Source: Bacillota bacterium
GTDB taxonomy: Bacteria; Bacillota; Clostridia; DSM-8532
Length of the DNA: 64,000 bases
Assembly: GCA_023411795.1 (NCBI GenBank)
Contig: JAEYOK010000035.1
Coordinates: 1 to 64,000 of the forward strand
Direction of reading: 5' to 3'
Shown: positions 8,850 through 17,234 of the stretch, one piece after another
Position numbering within the stretch: position 1 is the first letter of the stretch
Layout: each line of letters opens with the position of its first letter
Notes under the pieces: generated by a model
Told to the model about the DNA's origin: nothing
Databases searched by the model: none
Seen by the model: only the letters and a program-made list of their open reading frames with translations
Program-made: the position numbers and the translations under genes

Positions 8850-9644
8850 TTATTCCCCCACTTTTTGATAGAAAAATGTTTCAATTGGTTTAAAGTTAAA
8901 GCTCTGATAGTTCATAATCTGTTCCGTACTTCCTATAAAAAGTACACCATCTTTATTAAGAGCTCCACTGAACCCTTTCATTATATTATTTTTTGCTTCC
9001 TCTGTAAAATAAATAAGCACATTTCTACAGATTATAATATCCATACCTTTTGGATATGAATCTTCTAAAAGATTTAACTGTTTATAATTTACACACTTTC
9101 TTACCTTCTCGGATATTTGATAAGTATCACTGTCAATTTTGGTAAAATGCTTATCTACAAATTCTTTTGGCAGATCCTTCATATTACGTGATGAATATAT
9201 ACCCGTTTTTGCTTTAGCTATAGCATCCACATCTATATCTGTAGCGAGTATATTGATCTTTTCAAGAGGTATGTACTTATTGAGAATCATAACAACCGTA
9301 TAGGGCTCATCCCCTGTAGAACAGGCTGAGCTCCAGATTTTAATATTTTCAAGGTTTTTGTTCTTGAAAATATCTTTCAAAATCCTGTTTTCAAAAAGTA
9401 CCCATTGATTAGGGTTTCTGTAAAACTCAGAAACATTAATGGTAAGGTAGTTTATAAACATACCATATAATTCGGAATTTTTCTTAATCTCTTCTAAAAA
9501 AGAGCAATATGTAGTCAGACCATACTTATTGACTAATGACGTTATACGTCGTTTCATCTGTTTCTCTTTATATAAATTCAAGTCTATGTTAGAGAGACTA
9601 TAAAATTTCGACTTAAAAAGCTCATAATCATTAAATTCTTCCAT
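8850..9644 (-). CDS. cheR: CheR-type protein-glutamate methyltransferase
   Basis: S-adenosylmethionine-dependent methylation of chemoreceptor glutamates. An N-terminal helical CheR domain (NYLTINVSEFYRNPNQWVLF) is followed by the SAM-binding fold (IKIWSSACSTGDEPYTVVMI, ILATDIDVDAIAKAK, DIIICRNVLIYFTEEAK). Length 264 fits. The ATG at 9642-9644 has GGGGGGA 9 bases upstream; a TTG at 9650 is also in frame but too close. No cheB or receptor gene is nearby, so it is an isolated chemotaxis or signalling gene. Confidence 0.92.
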   Translation of the reverse strand: MEEFNDYELFKSKFYSLSNIDLNLYKEKQMKRRITSLVNKYGLTTYCSFLEEIKKNSELYGMFINYLTINVSEFYRNPNQWVLFENRILKDIFKNKNLENIKIWSSACSTGDEPYTVVMILNKYIPLEKINILATDIDVDAIAKAKTGIYSSRNMKDLPKEFVDKHFTKIDSDTYQISEKVRKCVNYKQLNLLEDSYPKGMDIIICRNVLIYFTEEAKNNIMKGFSGALNKDGVLFIGSTEQIMNYQSFNFKPIETFFYQKVGE

Positions 9645-9683
9645 CTTCAAATCCCCCCGTTGTGAATTTTTTCTATATATACA

Positions 9684-9763
9684 GCAAGACCGGTGATATA
9701 CCGGTCTTGCTTCTGGCCGGTGATATACCGGTCTTGCTTCTGGCCGGTATTGCCGGTCTTGCC
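9684..9763. repeat. 27-bp tandem repeat forming nested hairpins
   Basis: Two exact 27-bp copies (9690-9716 and 9717-9743) and a decayed third copy (9744-9763). Each contains ACCGG/CCGGT arms with ATAT centre. With flanking bases the first makes an 11-bp stem GCAAGACCGGT/ACCGGTCTTGC. It lies 26 bases after the ispH-S1 stop on the minus strand, so it probably acts as a terminator or 3' stabiliser. Confidence 0.8.
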
Positions 9764-9789
9764 TTATTAATTTTATTTAGCTTTTCTTA

Positions 9790-11796
9790 TTAATCTTTCT
9801 TATCGTTGATAATGTCACCAATAGTATTTGACATTTCTTCATTATGCTCGGTGGGCTCATCCTTATCTTCTTCAGCAGATTCTCCATTACGTTCAGGATC
9901 GATAGGATTTACTTCCTTTATGGATAAACTAATCTTTTTCAGCTCAGTATTAATATCCATAATCTTCATCTCTACCTTTTGGCCTACTGAAAGAACTTCT
10001 TCTGGTCTACCAATACGAACATTAGAAATCTGTGAAATATGGACCAGACCTTCTACGCCTTCTTCAAGTTCAACAAACACACCAAATGGAACCATACGAA
10101 GAACAGTACCTGTCACAACACTACCAACTGCGTATTTGCTCTCAATATTGTACCAGGGATTATCTTCGGTTTTCCTGTAGCTAAGCGAAATCTTCTTCTT
10201 TTCTTTATCAAAGTTAGAAACTCTAACAGTAACAACATCATCAACCTTTAATACGGTTGAAGGATCATCAACTTTCTTCCAAGACAACTCTGATATGTGA
10301 ATTAAACCGTCAACACCGCCAAGATCAACAAAGGCACCAAACTTTGTAAGGCTCTTAACTGTACCTGTATATTCCTTACCTATCTCTACATCATTCCAAA
10401 AAGCTTCAGATTTCTGTGCTTTCTCGGCTTCAATGATAGCACGGCAGGAACCTACAACACGTCTTTTGTTTGCCATTTCGGTTATAACAAGCTTAACCTT
10501 CTTGCCTTTATATGAGTCTAGATCCTTAACAAATCTGTCACTAATCTGGGAAGCCGGAATAAATATGCGAACACCTTTATAGTCAGCAACAGCCCCGCCC
10601 TTGACAATTTCTTTTATAACAACATCAATGGGTGTGTTGTTTTTAAATGCTTCTTCAGCGAGCTCAAACCCACGGATAGAATCTACCTTTTTCTTGGAAA
10701 GAGCAACATTACCTTCACCGTCATTAATCTTAACAACTAGTGCTTCAATCTCGTTTCCTGTTTTCAAATCCTTCTCAGGATCAAAATCGGGATCATCAAG
10801 GAACTCTTCCATCGGGATCAATCCGTCTGCCTTATATCCAAGGTCAACGAATACATCATTGTTATTGTATCCGATAATCTTTCCTTTAATTACTTCATTA
10901 GTCCTAAGCTCGGTAAAAGTCATCTCCAGGGCCTTGCTAAAATCCATTTCGCCTTCATGCCCGTTCATCATGTCTTCCATGTGAAAAATAACCTCCTTGA
11001 TTACCACCTCAGGTGTCGATGCTCCTGCGGTAATCCCCACTCTTCTAACATTTTTATCGAAAAGAGGCAACTCATCCACATTTTCTATAAGATAAGTTTC
11101 AGAACAGTTCGCCTTACAGATTTCATACAATTTCTGTGTATTCGAACTATTCTTTCCCCCAATAACGATCATTAAATCAACTTCCCGTGACAACGCTTCT
11201 GCCTCGGACTGTCTTTGCACGGTTGCATTACATATTGTATCAAATTTTATTACGAATGCAAACTTTTTCTTTAGAACTTCACAAATATCTTCATATTTCG
11301 CTCTTTTAAAAGTTGTTTGTGCAACAACAACTGCCTTCTGGTTACAAAACAGAAGAGCCTCCGCGTCTTTTTCATCTGATATAATTAAAGCTTTTCCCTC
11401 ACACCAGCCATTTATTCCGATAACCTCAGGATGTTCGGAATTACCTACTATAACTATGCTACTTCCATTTTCATGCTCTTTTTTTACAATCTCATGTATT
11501 CGCTTAACATACGGGCATGTGGCATCAAGAATATTAACATTCTTTTTATTTAAATCATCATAGGTCTTTTTACCGATTCCATGAGCTCTTATGATTACAC
11601 AATCGCCTTCATTAAGCTTTTCTAAATCTTCAATAGCACTTATACCCATCTTTTCAAGCTCATCAATAACCTTACTGTTATGAATAAGTTCTCCCATGGT
11701 ATAAGTCTTACCTTCATATTTGAGATTAAAGGCTGTCTTCACTGCCTTGTCAACTCCAAAGCAAAAACCTGAGTTTTTTGCTCTTATTATCTCCAT
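9790..11796 (-). CDS. ispH: IspH (HMBPP reductase) fused to four ribosomal S1 domains
   Basis: A two-part protein of 668 residues. Residues 1-283 are 4-hydroxy-3-methylbut-2-enyl diphosphate reductase, the last step of the MEP isoprenoid route; the [4Fe-4S] cysteines are visible in NSGFCFGVDKA (Cys12), LDATCPYV and TICNATVQRQ. Residues ~297-630 carry four S1 RNA-binding domains, the last two best conserved (GAFVDLGGVDGLIHISELSW and GVFVELEEGVEGLVHISQIS). This fusion is known in Clostridia and is taken to serve both roles. It follows plsC by 12 bases. A repeat-rich hairpin region follows the stop. Confidence 0.95.
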   Translation of the reverse strand: MEIIRAKNSGFCFGVDKAVKTAFNLKYEGKTYTMGELIHNSKVIDELEKMGISAIEDLEKLNEGDCVIIRAHGIGKKTYDDLNKKNVNILDATCPYVKRIHEIVKKEHENGSSIVIVGNSEHPEVIGINGWCEGKALIISDEKDAEALLFCNQKAVVVAQTTFKRAKYEDICEVLKKKFAFVIKFDTICNATVQRQSEAEALSREVDLMIVIGGKNSSNTQKLYEICKANCSETYLIENVDELPLFDKNVRRVGITAGASTPEVVIKEVIFHMEDMMNGHEGEMDFSKALEMTFTELRTNEVIKGKIIGYNNNDVFVDLGYKADGLIPMEEFLDDPDFDPEKDLKTGNEIEALVVKINDGEGNVALSKKKVDSIRGFELAEEAFKNNTPIDVVIKEIVKGGAVADYKGVRIFIPASQISDRFVKDLDSYKGKKVKLVITEMANKRRVVGSCRAIIEAEKAQKSEAFWNDVEIGKEYTGTVKSLTKFGAFVDLGGVDGLIHISELSWKKVDDPSTVLKVDDVVTVRVSNFDKEKKKISLSYRKTEDNPWYNIESKYAVGSVVTGTVLRMVPFGVFVELEEGVEGLVHISQISNVRIGRPEEVLSVGQKVEMKIMDINTELKKISLSIKEVNPIDPERNGESAEEDKDEPTEHNEEMSNTIGDIINDKKD

Positions 11797-11808
11797 AATA
11801 GCCTTGCC

Positions 11809-12393
11809 TCACTGCCCAATTAACGCGTAAATTCTATCCATTATATACTGAGTTCTATCCATTAATTCTTCTTTCCGTATATGGGTGCTATCACCTTCAG
11901 GAAGTATAGTGAAAGTTTCACCAAAAACAAGTCTAGCCTCGGAAAAAATCTTTTTATTCCATACAACACCTACAGGAAGAATTGGTGCTTGTGAATGGAT
12001 AGCTAACATAGCTGCTCCGCCTTTTCTTTTATTAGGATTCTTTTTTGGTGTTCTTGTTCCTTCAGGAAACATGCCCACTATTTTATCCTTTTCCAACAGT
12101 TTAAACACAGTTTTTACAGACCCGACATCACCTTTACCCCGGCTTACGGGAAAAGCTCCCACACTTTTTAGTAGAAATGCAAGTATGGGATTTTTGAAAA
12201 GCTCTACCTTAGCCATATAATGTACTCGTCTCTTCATAAAAACGGCTATAAAGAACATATCCATAGCGCTTGGGTGGTTTGCATAAAGAAGTAGCGGCCC
12301 TTTCTCGGGGATATTCTCCCTGCCCTCAATCTTAACACGCCTAAAAAAAATGAAATATAAATACAAAAACACCTTGCCTATACTATAAAGCAT
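11809..12393 (-). CDS. plsC: 1-acyl-sn-glycerol-3-phosphate acyltransferase
   Basis: Acylates lysophosphatidic acid to phosphatidic acid at the inner membrane. The acyltransferase motifs NHPSAMD (NHx4D) and FPEGTR are both intact, after an N-terminal hydrophobic stretch. Length 194 is on the short side but normal for clostridial PlsC. The ATG at 12393 overlaps the end of cmk by 11 bases and has AAAGGGG upstream. The order cmk-plsC-ispH/S1 is a familiar clostridial cluster. Confidence 0.93.
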   Translation of the reverse strand: MLYSIGKVFLYLYFIFFRRVKIEGRENIPEKGPLLLYANHPSAMDMFFIAVFMKRRVHYMAKVELFKNPILAFLLKSVGAFPVSRGKGDVGSVKTVFKLLEKDKIVGMFPEGTRTPKKNPNKRKGGAAMLAIHSQAPILPVGVVWNKKIFSEARLVFGETFTILPEGDSTHIRKEELMDRTQYIMDRIYALIGQ

Positions 12394-13069
12394 TATAAGA
12401 CCCCTTTGATTTTACTATCTCAAATATTGTCTCCACACTCTCATCTATGGAAAGATTGCTGGTATCAATCAGAATAGCATCTTCTGCCTGCCGTAAAGGT
12501 GATGCTGCTCTATTTGAATCATTATAATCTCTAACTTCTATTTCCTTTTCTAACTCTTCAAGGCTTTTACTTAAAATACCCTTCTCTTTTTGCTCGTTGT
12601 ATCTTCTAATGGCACGCTCTTTTACCGAAGCCGTTAAGAAAATTTTAACCTGAGCATTTGGAAGCACATCGGTACCAATGTCTCTTCCATCCATAACGAC
12701 AGAATTGTCACTTGCTATCCGCTGCTGAAGCTCTACAAGTTTTACCCTAACCTCTGGTATAGCTGAAACGTTTGAAGCTCCCATGGATACCTCATCAGTA
12801 CGGATCAGACCTGATACATCCTCCCGGTCAAGCAGAACCTTTTGGCTTCCGTTTTCATATTCTATGCTTATATCCAGCTCCGGTAAAAGGGAGGTAATCT
12901 TCTCCCTATCACGAGTATTTATTCCTAAACGGATTGCCTTAAGCGCTAATGCTCTGTACATAGCCCCGGTATCCAGATACATAATACCTAATTTTTTTGA
13001 CAGATTTTTTGCCATAGTGCTCTTACCAGCGCCTGAGGGACCATCTATTGCAATTTGAATAGGCTTCAT
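12383..13069 (-). CDS. cmk: Cytidylate kinase
   Basis: Phosphorylates CMP and dCMP with ATP. P-loop GPSGAGKS at residues 10-17, TGAMYRALAL after it, and the NMP-binding and lid segments (VVMDGRDIGTDVLPNAQVKIF; RDYNDSNRAASPL) are present. I chose the ATG at 13067-13069 (MKPIQIAIDG), which matches the family start; an ATG at 13081 is in frame but only two bases from its GGGAGG. Length is 228. It overlaps plsC by 11 bases and follows the HutP-like gene. Confidence 0.94.
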   Translation of the reverse strand: MKPIQIAIDGPSGAGKSTMAKNLSKKLGIMYLDTGAMYRALALKAIRLGINTRDREKITSLLPELDISIEYENGSQKVLLDREDVSGLIRTDEVSMGASNVSAIPEVRVKLVELQQRIASDNSVVMDGRDIGTDVLPNAQVKIFLTASVKERAIRRYNEQKEKGILSKSLEELEKEIEVRDYNDSNRAASPLRQAEDAILIDTSNLSIDESVETIFEIVKSKGSYNAL

Positions 13070-13088
13070 AAATATACCCATGCCCTCC

Positions 13089-13514
13089 CTAAACTACTCT
13101 GTGGCCGGTTCCAATTGCTATTTCATTTAAATGCAAAAGACCTATACCAAAAAATACAGCTACACTGATATGTTCTCCATAACGAGCCACAGCGATTTTC
13201 CCGCCTACATTCAATCCAAGAGCTTTATACATAATTTGAGTCAGAGCTTCTCTTGCCGCTCCTGCGACTGCTCCTTCCTGGTTATGGCATTCTTCTATTA
13301 CGCCCTCTCTTTTTGCGGAGACCACTGCCCGCTCCACAATTTTCATGATAGAGCTACCAAACTCACCACCATAATCAACTGCAACTGTTTTAATACCTTT
13401 TCGTCCCAGTTGATCTTTAAGATGCTTTTCTTCCTCTCTGTCACTGGTCAATGCTATCATTATGGCTGCCTTAACAACATCCTTGCTGCCATAATTTCTG
13501 CTTTCCAATTCCAT
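13089..13514 (-). CDS. HutP-family protein
   Basis: The 141-residue protein resembles HutP, the histidine- and Mg-dependent RNA-binding antiterminator of Bacillus hut operons. The matching parts are REGVIEECHNQEGAVAGAA (His in the position of a metal ligand) and the C-terminal GIGLLHLNEIAIGTGHRVV with its terminal His. No histidine-use genes are in the window. Start ATG 13512-13514 has GGAGG 5 bases upstream. It precedes cmk in the same direction with a 19-base gap to the chosen cmk start. The RNA target is unknown; it may regulate the cmk operon or something else. Confidence 0.7.
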   Translation of the reverse strand: MELESRNYGSKDVVKAAIMIALTSDREEEKHLKDQLGRKGIKTVAVDYGGEFGSSIMKIVERAVVSAKREGVIEECHNQEGAVAGAAREALTQIMYKALGLNVGGKIAVARYGEHISVAVFFGIGLLHLNEIAIGTGHRVV

Positions 13515-13672
13515 TTTAACCTCCATCTGGTCGCCACGCGGTTATATAAATGATACTATATTTACCCTAATACTTTATGATTATATTTCAAATGGGTATT
13601 CTTAACAAGAATAACCTTAATATTTTTTAATGAAAGTATCTCGTAATTATCGCAGTCGTTAACATTTAAAAT

Positions 13673-14101
13673 CTACAGCTCCTTGTCATATAAAACACGA
13701 AATAGTCTGTTTATACCAGAATTAATTAAAATTGTACTGACCTTCAAATCTGTTTTTATATATCCCTTTCTGGAAGATAAATAGACATAAAAAGGACTAT
13801 TTCCTTGCTTTGATTGGATTTCTACTAAATCCCCATCACAAAGAGTAAGCTCAATAGGAAATACATCAATAAGTCTTTTAGACTCTCCATTTATCATTAT
13901 TATTGCGGTATTTGGAGTATATTCGCCCATTACATCCAATGTGACTGTTCCTCTGTATATTAATGTCTCATTAAGCTTTAAAACTCTTCCGTTGATAGAG
14001 TCATTTGTAAGCTTACTCCTATAAGGCGAAGCCAAAGCTATCTGAATTGAGATTATGACCGTTATCATAAGGCAAGTTAGTATTTTCAGTAATCTATCCA
14101 T
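13673..14101 (-). CDS. Hypothetical secreted or membrane-anchored protein
   Basis: A 142-residue protein with an N-terminal hydrophobic segment (LLKILTCLMITVIISIQIAL) that looks like a signal peptide or anchor. The body is beta-rich (TLIYRGTVTLDVMGEYTPNT, FYVYLSSRKGYI). The ATG at 14099-14101 is chosen since GGGGAG lies 7-8 bases upstream and the signal peptide begins right after; longer frames add an unlikely polar leader. It lies 87 bases downstream of the flavoprotein gene. No family recognised. Confidence 0.55.
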   Translation of the reverse strand: MDRLLKILTCLMITVIISIQIALASPYRSKLTNDSINGRVLKLNETLIYRGTVTLDVMGEYTPNTAIIMINGESKRLIDVFPIELTLCDGDLVEIQSKQGNSPFYVYLSSRKGYIKTDLKVSTILINSGINRLFRVLYDKEL

Positions 14102-14188
14102 ATCATCACTCCCCAGCTTATTTTCACCGGGAAGTTTTCCCTTAAATACTGCTGATGATACGAATTTAGCTGTCAATCATTTAAGATA

Positions 14189-15418
14189 CTAAGCATTTTT
14201 TGCTGCCACATAAGCTGTCGAAAATGCTATTGTAAGGTTAAATCCTCCCGTATAGGCATCGACATCAATTATTTCCCCGGCAAAATATAAACCTTTTATT
14301 ATCTTTGATTCCATTGTCGAAGGGTTTATTTCTTTTGTTGATATGCCTCCAGCAGTTACTATTGCTTCTTCGATTGGGCGAGGCTTTGATACGGTTATCT
14401 TTATTCCTTTTAATAGCTTAACTAGGTCTTTTCTTTCAGTTTTTGTTATTTGGTTGACAGGTTTTTCATTGGGTATCCCTGATAGTTCAACAAAAATAGG
14501 AATAAGGCTTTTAGGTAAGAGCTCATTAAGTGAATTCCCGAATTGTTTTCTTGAATATTTGGCAAAATCCCTTTGGAGTCGTAAATCAAGTTTCTCCTCA
14601 TCAAGGGCTGGCTTTAAGTCAATTAAGAAATATGCACCCTTATAACCACAATCCATAATATGTCTGCTTGCGCTTAAAATCATAGGTCCGGAAACACCAA
14701 AATGGGTAAAAAGCATCTCTCCTTGTTCATGATATACTTTATTACCTTTGTTATCAAAAGCTGTTAACCCAACATTTTTTAAGGACAGGCCCTGAAGGTC
14801 CGGTACCCATTTTTCACTTATCTCCAATGGCACCAAAGAGGGCTTTACATCGGTAACAGTGTGGCCTAAAGACTTAGCCAACCTATACCCATCACCATCG
14901 GAGCCGGTCATTGGATAGGAAACCCCACCCGTAGCCAAAATCACTGAGTCAAGCTCATAATAATCATTGTTTTGAAGCCGTACACCTTTAACACAAGCGT
15001 TTTCACAGTATATCTCCTTGACTTGTGATTCATATAGAAACTTCACACCTTGCTTTTGACCATTATCTATTAAGGCTTTAACCACGTCCATAGATCGATC
15101 GGACACAGGAAAAACCCGATTGCCTCGCTCGGTTTTAACAGGTACATTTATAGATTCAAAAAAGTTTATGATATCCAGATTATTGAATTTATTAAATACC
15201 GAATAAAGAAATCTTCCGTTCCCGGGTATATTAGCCATCAACTCATCCAAAGAACAGTTGTTTGTAATATTACATCTGCCCTTGCCTGTTATTAAAAGCT
15301 TTTTACCAGCTTTTTTGTTTTTCTCAAATACTAGGACAGAGTTTTCTGAGGAAGCGGCTATTCCTGCGGCAAAAAGGCCTGCCGCACCCGCCCCTATTAT
15401 TCCTATACGCTTTGACAT
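14189..15418 (-). CDS. HI0933-type flavoprotein, NAD(P)/FAD-dependent oxidoreductase
   Basis: The first 40 residues are an FAD-binding Rossmann fold (KRIGIIGAGAAGLFAAGIAA, LVFEKNKKAGKKLLITGKGR with the NITNNCS motif). The HI0933/BaiN-family hallmarks follow: ILATGGVSYPMTGSDGDGY, GEMLFTHFGVSGPMIL and the C-terminal GLYFAGEIIDVDAYTGGFN. Length 409 fits. Start ATG 15416-15418 is after GGAGG; a TTG start at 15436 is possible. It begins right after the RpiR regulator stop, so the pair is probably cotranscribed. The natural substrate is not known for most members. Confidence 0.88.
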   Translation of the reverse strand: MSKRIGIIGAGAAGLFAAGIAASSENSVLVFEKNKKAGKKLLITGKGRCNITNNCSLDELMANIPGNGRFLYSVFNKFNNLDIINFFESINVPVKTERGNRVFPVSDRSMDVVKALIDNGQKQGVKFLYESQVKEIYCENACVKGVRLQNNDYYELDSVILATGGVSYPMTGSDGDGYRLAKSLGHTVTDVKPSLVPLEISEKWVPDLQGLSLKNVGLTAFDNKGNKVYHEQGEMLFTHFGVSGPMILSASRHIMDCGYKGAYFLIDLKPALDEEKLDLRLQRDFAKYSRKQFGNSLNELLPKSLIPIFVELSGIPNEKPVNQITKTERKDLVKLLKGIKITVSKPRPIEEAIVTAGGISTKEINPSTMESKIIKGLYFAGEIIDVDAYTGGFNLTIAFSTAYVAAKNA

Positions 15419-15436
15419 CTGCTGTTTGTCCTCCAA

Positions 15437-16318
15437 TTAGTCATGAGCAAGATCGGAAAAAAATTCCCCCTTATCATAAACCTGATATTCATCCCATATC
15501 TTTTCGAGCTTTTCCAAATTAGTATGAATCTGTTTCTTGCGTTTTAAACCAATGGCCACAATAAGAGCATTTATCATTGAAAGAGGTGCAACTAGTGAAT
15601 CAACGAATGATGCCATATCACTTCTTGCATAAAGACAATAATCAGAGCATTTTGCCAAAGGAGATGTTTCGTTATCTGTTATAGCGATTACCGTAGCACC
15701 CTGGTCTCCTGCAAACTCCATGGCCTTATATGTACGTTTTGAATATCTGGGAAAACTGATTCCCAGTACTACATCCCCTTCTCCTGCATTTACGATTTGC
15801 TCAAACATTTCACTGACACTTGTAGTATGAACCAGGCGTACGTTTTCAAAAATCAAGTTAAAGTAAAAGCCCAAAAAACTTGCCAAGGATGCTGAACTCC
15901 TTACCCCAAGAATATATATTTTCTTTGCAGCAAGGATTTTCTCCACAATAGCATCAAAATTCTGTGGATCAGCCTCTTCCATGGTAATACGGATTTTGTT
16001 TAAATCTGATTGTAGAACTGTTTTCAAGACACTTTCAGAATCTATGTGCGCAGAGGAGACCTCCAATCGCTGTGCTGATGTCAGCTTACTCTTAATAACC
16101 TCTCTTAATGCTTTCTGAAGCTTAGGATACCCATCATATCCCATCTCATTAGCAAATCGGACTACTGTGGATTCACTTACACCAACCTCATCCCCCAGCT
16201 TAGCCGCAGTCATAAAAGTTGCCTTGTCATAATGATCAATAATATAACTTGCAATAAGTTTTTGGCCTTTGCTGAATGTGGAGTAATTTTCTTTCATTTT
16301 ACTTATAAGATTATCCAT
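15437..16318 (-). CDS. RpiR/MurR-family transcriptional regulator
   Basis: A 293-residue regulator. Residues 1-77 are an RpiR helix-turn-helix (LGDEVGVSESTVVRFANEMG) and residues ~125-250 a SIS sugar-phosphate-binding domain (IYILGVRSSASLASFL, VVLGISFPRYSKRTYKAMEF, VIAITDNETSPLAKCSDYCL). Such proteins sense phosphosugars. No sugar-use operon is adjacent; it is followed within 20 bases by the HI0933-type flavoprotein. It is divergent from sigK with a 210-base gap. Confidence 0.9.
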   Translation of the reverse strand: MDNLISKMKENYSTFSKGQKLIASYIIDHYDKATFMTAAKLGDEVGVSESTVVRFANEMGYDGYPKLQKALREVIKSKLTSAQRLEVSSAHIDSESVLKTVLQSDLNKIRITMEEADPQNFDAIVEKILAAKKIYILGVRSSASLASFLGFYFNLIFENVRLVHTTSVSEMFEQIVNAGEGDVVLGISFPRYSKRTYKAMEFAGDQGATVIAITDNETSPLAKCSDYCLYARSDMASFVDSLVAPLSMINALIVAIGLKRKKQIHTNLEKLEKIWDEYQVYDKGEFFSDLAHD

Positions 16319-16528
16319 AAAACACCTCTAATTGCAATTATTATGAGTATTGTTATTACCAGCTTCATAAAGCCTCAAGCATATTCAGTCATCTTGCTAA
16401 TAGCATATAATTTTGCAGGATAAAAATCAAGTTGATGCATTATTTCCATTTTTACTTCTTGTTTAATCAGTAGCATTCCTTTGCCCCTCTGCATATATTA
16501 TTTATGAACCATGGCTGTGAGGTATAGT

Positions 16529-17224
16529 ATGCTTTTTGCTTCCCTGCAAATGCTTGCTGCCAGATTATTATCACAATATTTTCTGGCAGGTTTTATTACG
16601 GGACCCCAATCCTTTCCTCAGCCCCTGGCCACTAACGAAGAGCTGAAATATGTCGAAGAATGCAGAAAAGGTAATGAGTCTGCCCGTAATATACTTATTG
16701 AACATAACCTTAGACTTGTAGCTCACGTTGCAAGAAAATACTCTATTACTAACACCGATTCAGACGATTTAATTTCCATCGGCACAATCGGTCTTATTAA
16801 AGCTGTATCCAGTTATGATCCGACAAAGGGTATACGTTTGGCTACATATGCGGCCCGATGTATTGAAAATGAAATACTAATGCATTTAAGAGCTTCAAAG
16901 AAGTTTCAGAACGAAGTTTCATTGAATGAGCCCCTTGGTACCGATCGTGAAGGTAATGAAATAACACTTATCGACATACTGGGCAGTGAAGATGAAGAAG
17001 TTGAAGAAAAAGTAGATCTTACACAGAGAATAAAAAAACTGTACAGACTTATCAAATGCGTTCTGGAAGGCCGTGAACAGGTCATTATTCGTTTAAGATA
17101 CGGTCTTTGCGGAAACAGTGGAAAAACACAGAGAGAAGTAGCCGAAAGTCTTGGCATATCACGTTCCTATGTGTCACGAATAGAGAAAAAAGCTCTTACA
17201 AAGCTACATGAAGGACTCAGGTAG
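16529..17224 (+). CDS. sigK: RNA polymerase sporulation sigma factor SigK
   Basis: Late mother-cell sigma factor. A hydrophobic pro-sequence (MLFASLQMLAARLLSQYFLA) precedes the conserved FPQPLATNEELKY region; region 2 is HNLRLVAHVARKY..LISIGTIGLIKAV with LATYAARCIENEILMHLR, and region 4 has TQREVAESLGISRSYVSRIEKKAL. The ATG at 16529 has GTGAGG upstream and gives the expected short pro-peptide; ATG 16511 is in frame. The coding sequence is uninterrupted, so no skin-type element splits it. The gene argues for an endospore former. Confidence 0.94.
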   Translation: MLFASLQMLAARLLSQYFLAGFITGPQSFPQPLATNEELKYVEECRKGNESARNILIEHNLRLVAHVARKYSITNTDSDDLISIGTIGLIKAVSSYDPTKGIRLATYAARCIENEILMHLRASKKFQNEVSLNEPLGTDREGNEITLIDILGSEDEEVEEKVDLTQRIKKLYRLIKCVLEGREQVIIRLRYGLCGNSGKTQREVAESLGISRSYVSRIEKKALTKLHEGLR

Positions 17225-17234
17225 ACTCTTAGTT

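Noticed and set aside
9684..9763. Tandem repeat considered as a CRISPR array
   Set aside because: Copies abut directly, with no spacers, and there are no cas genes.
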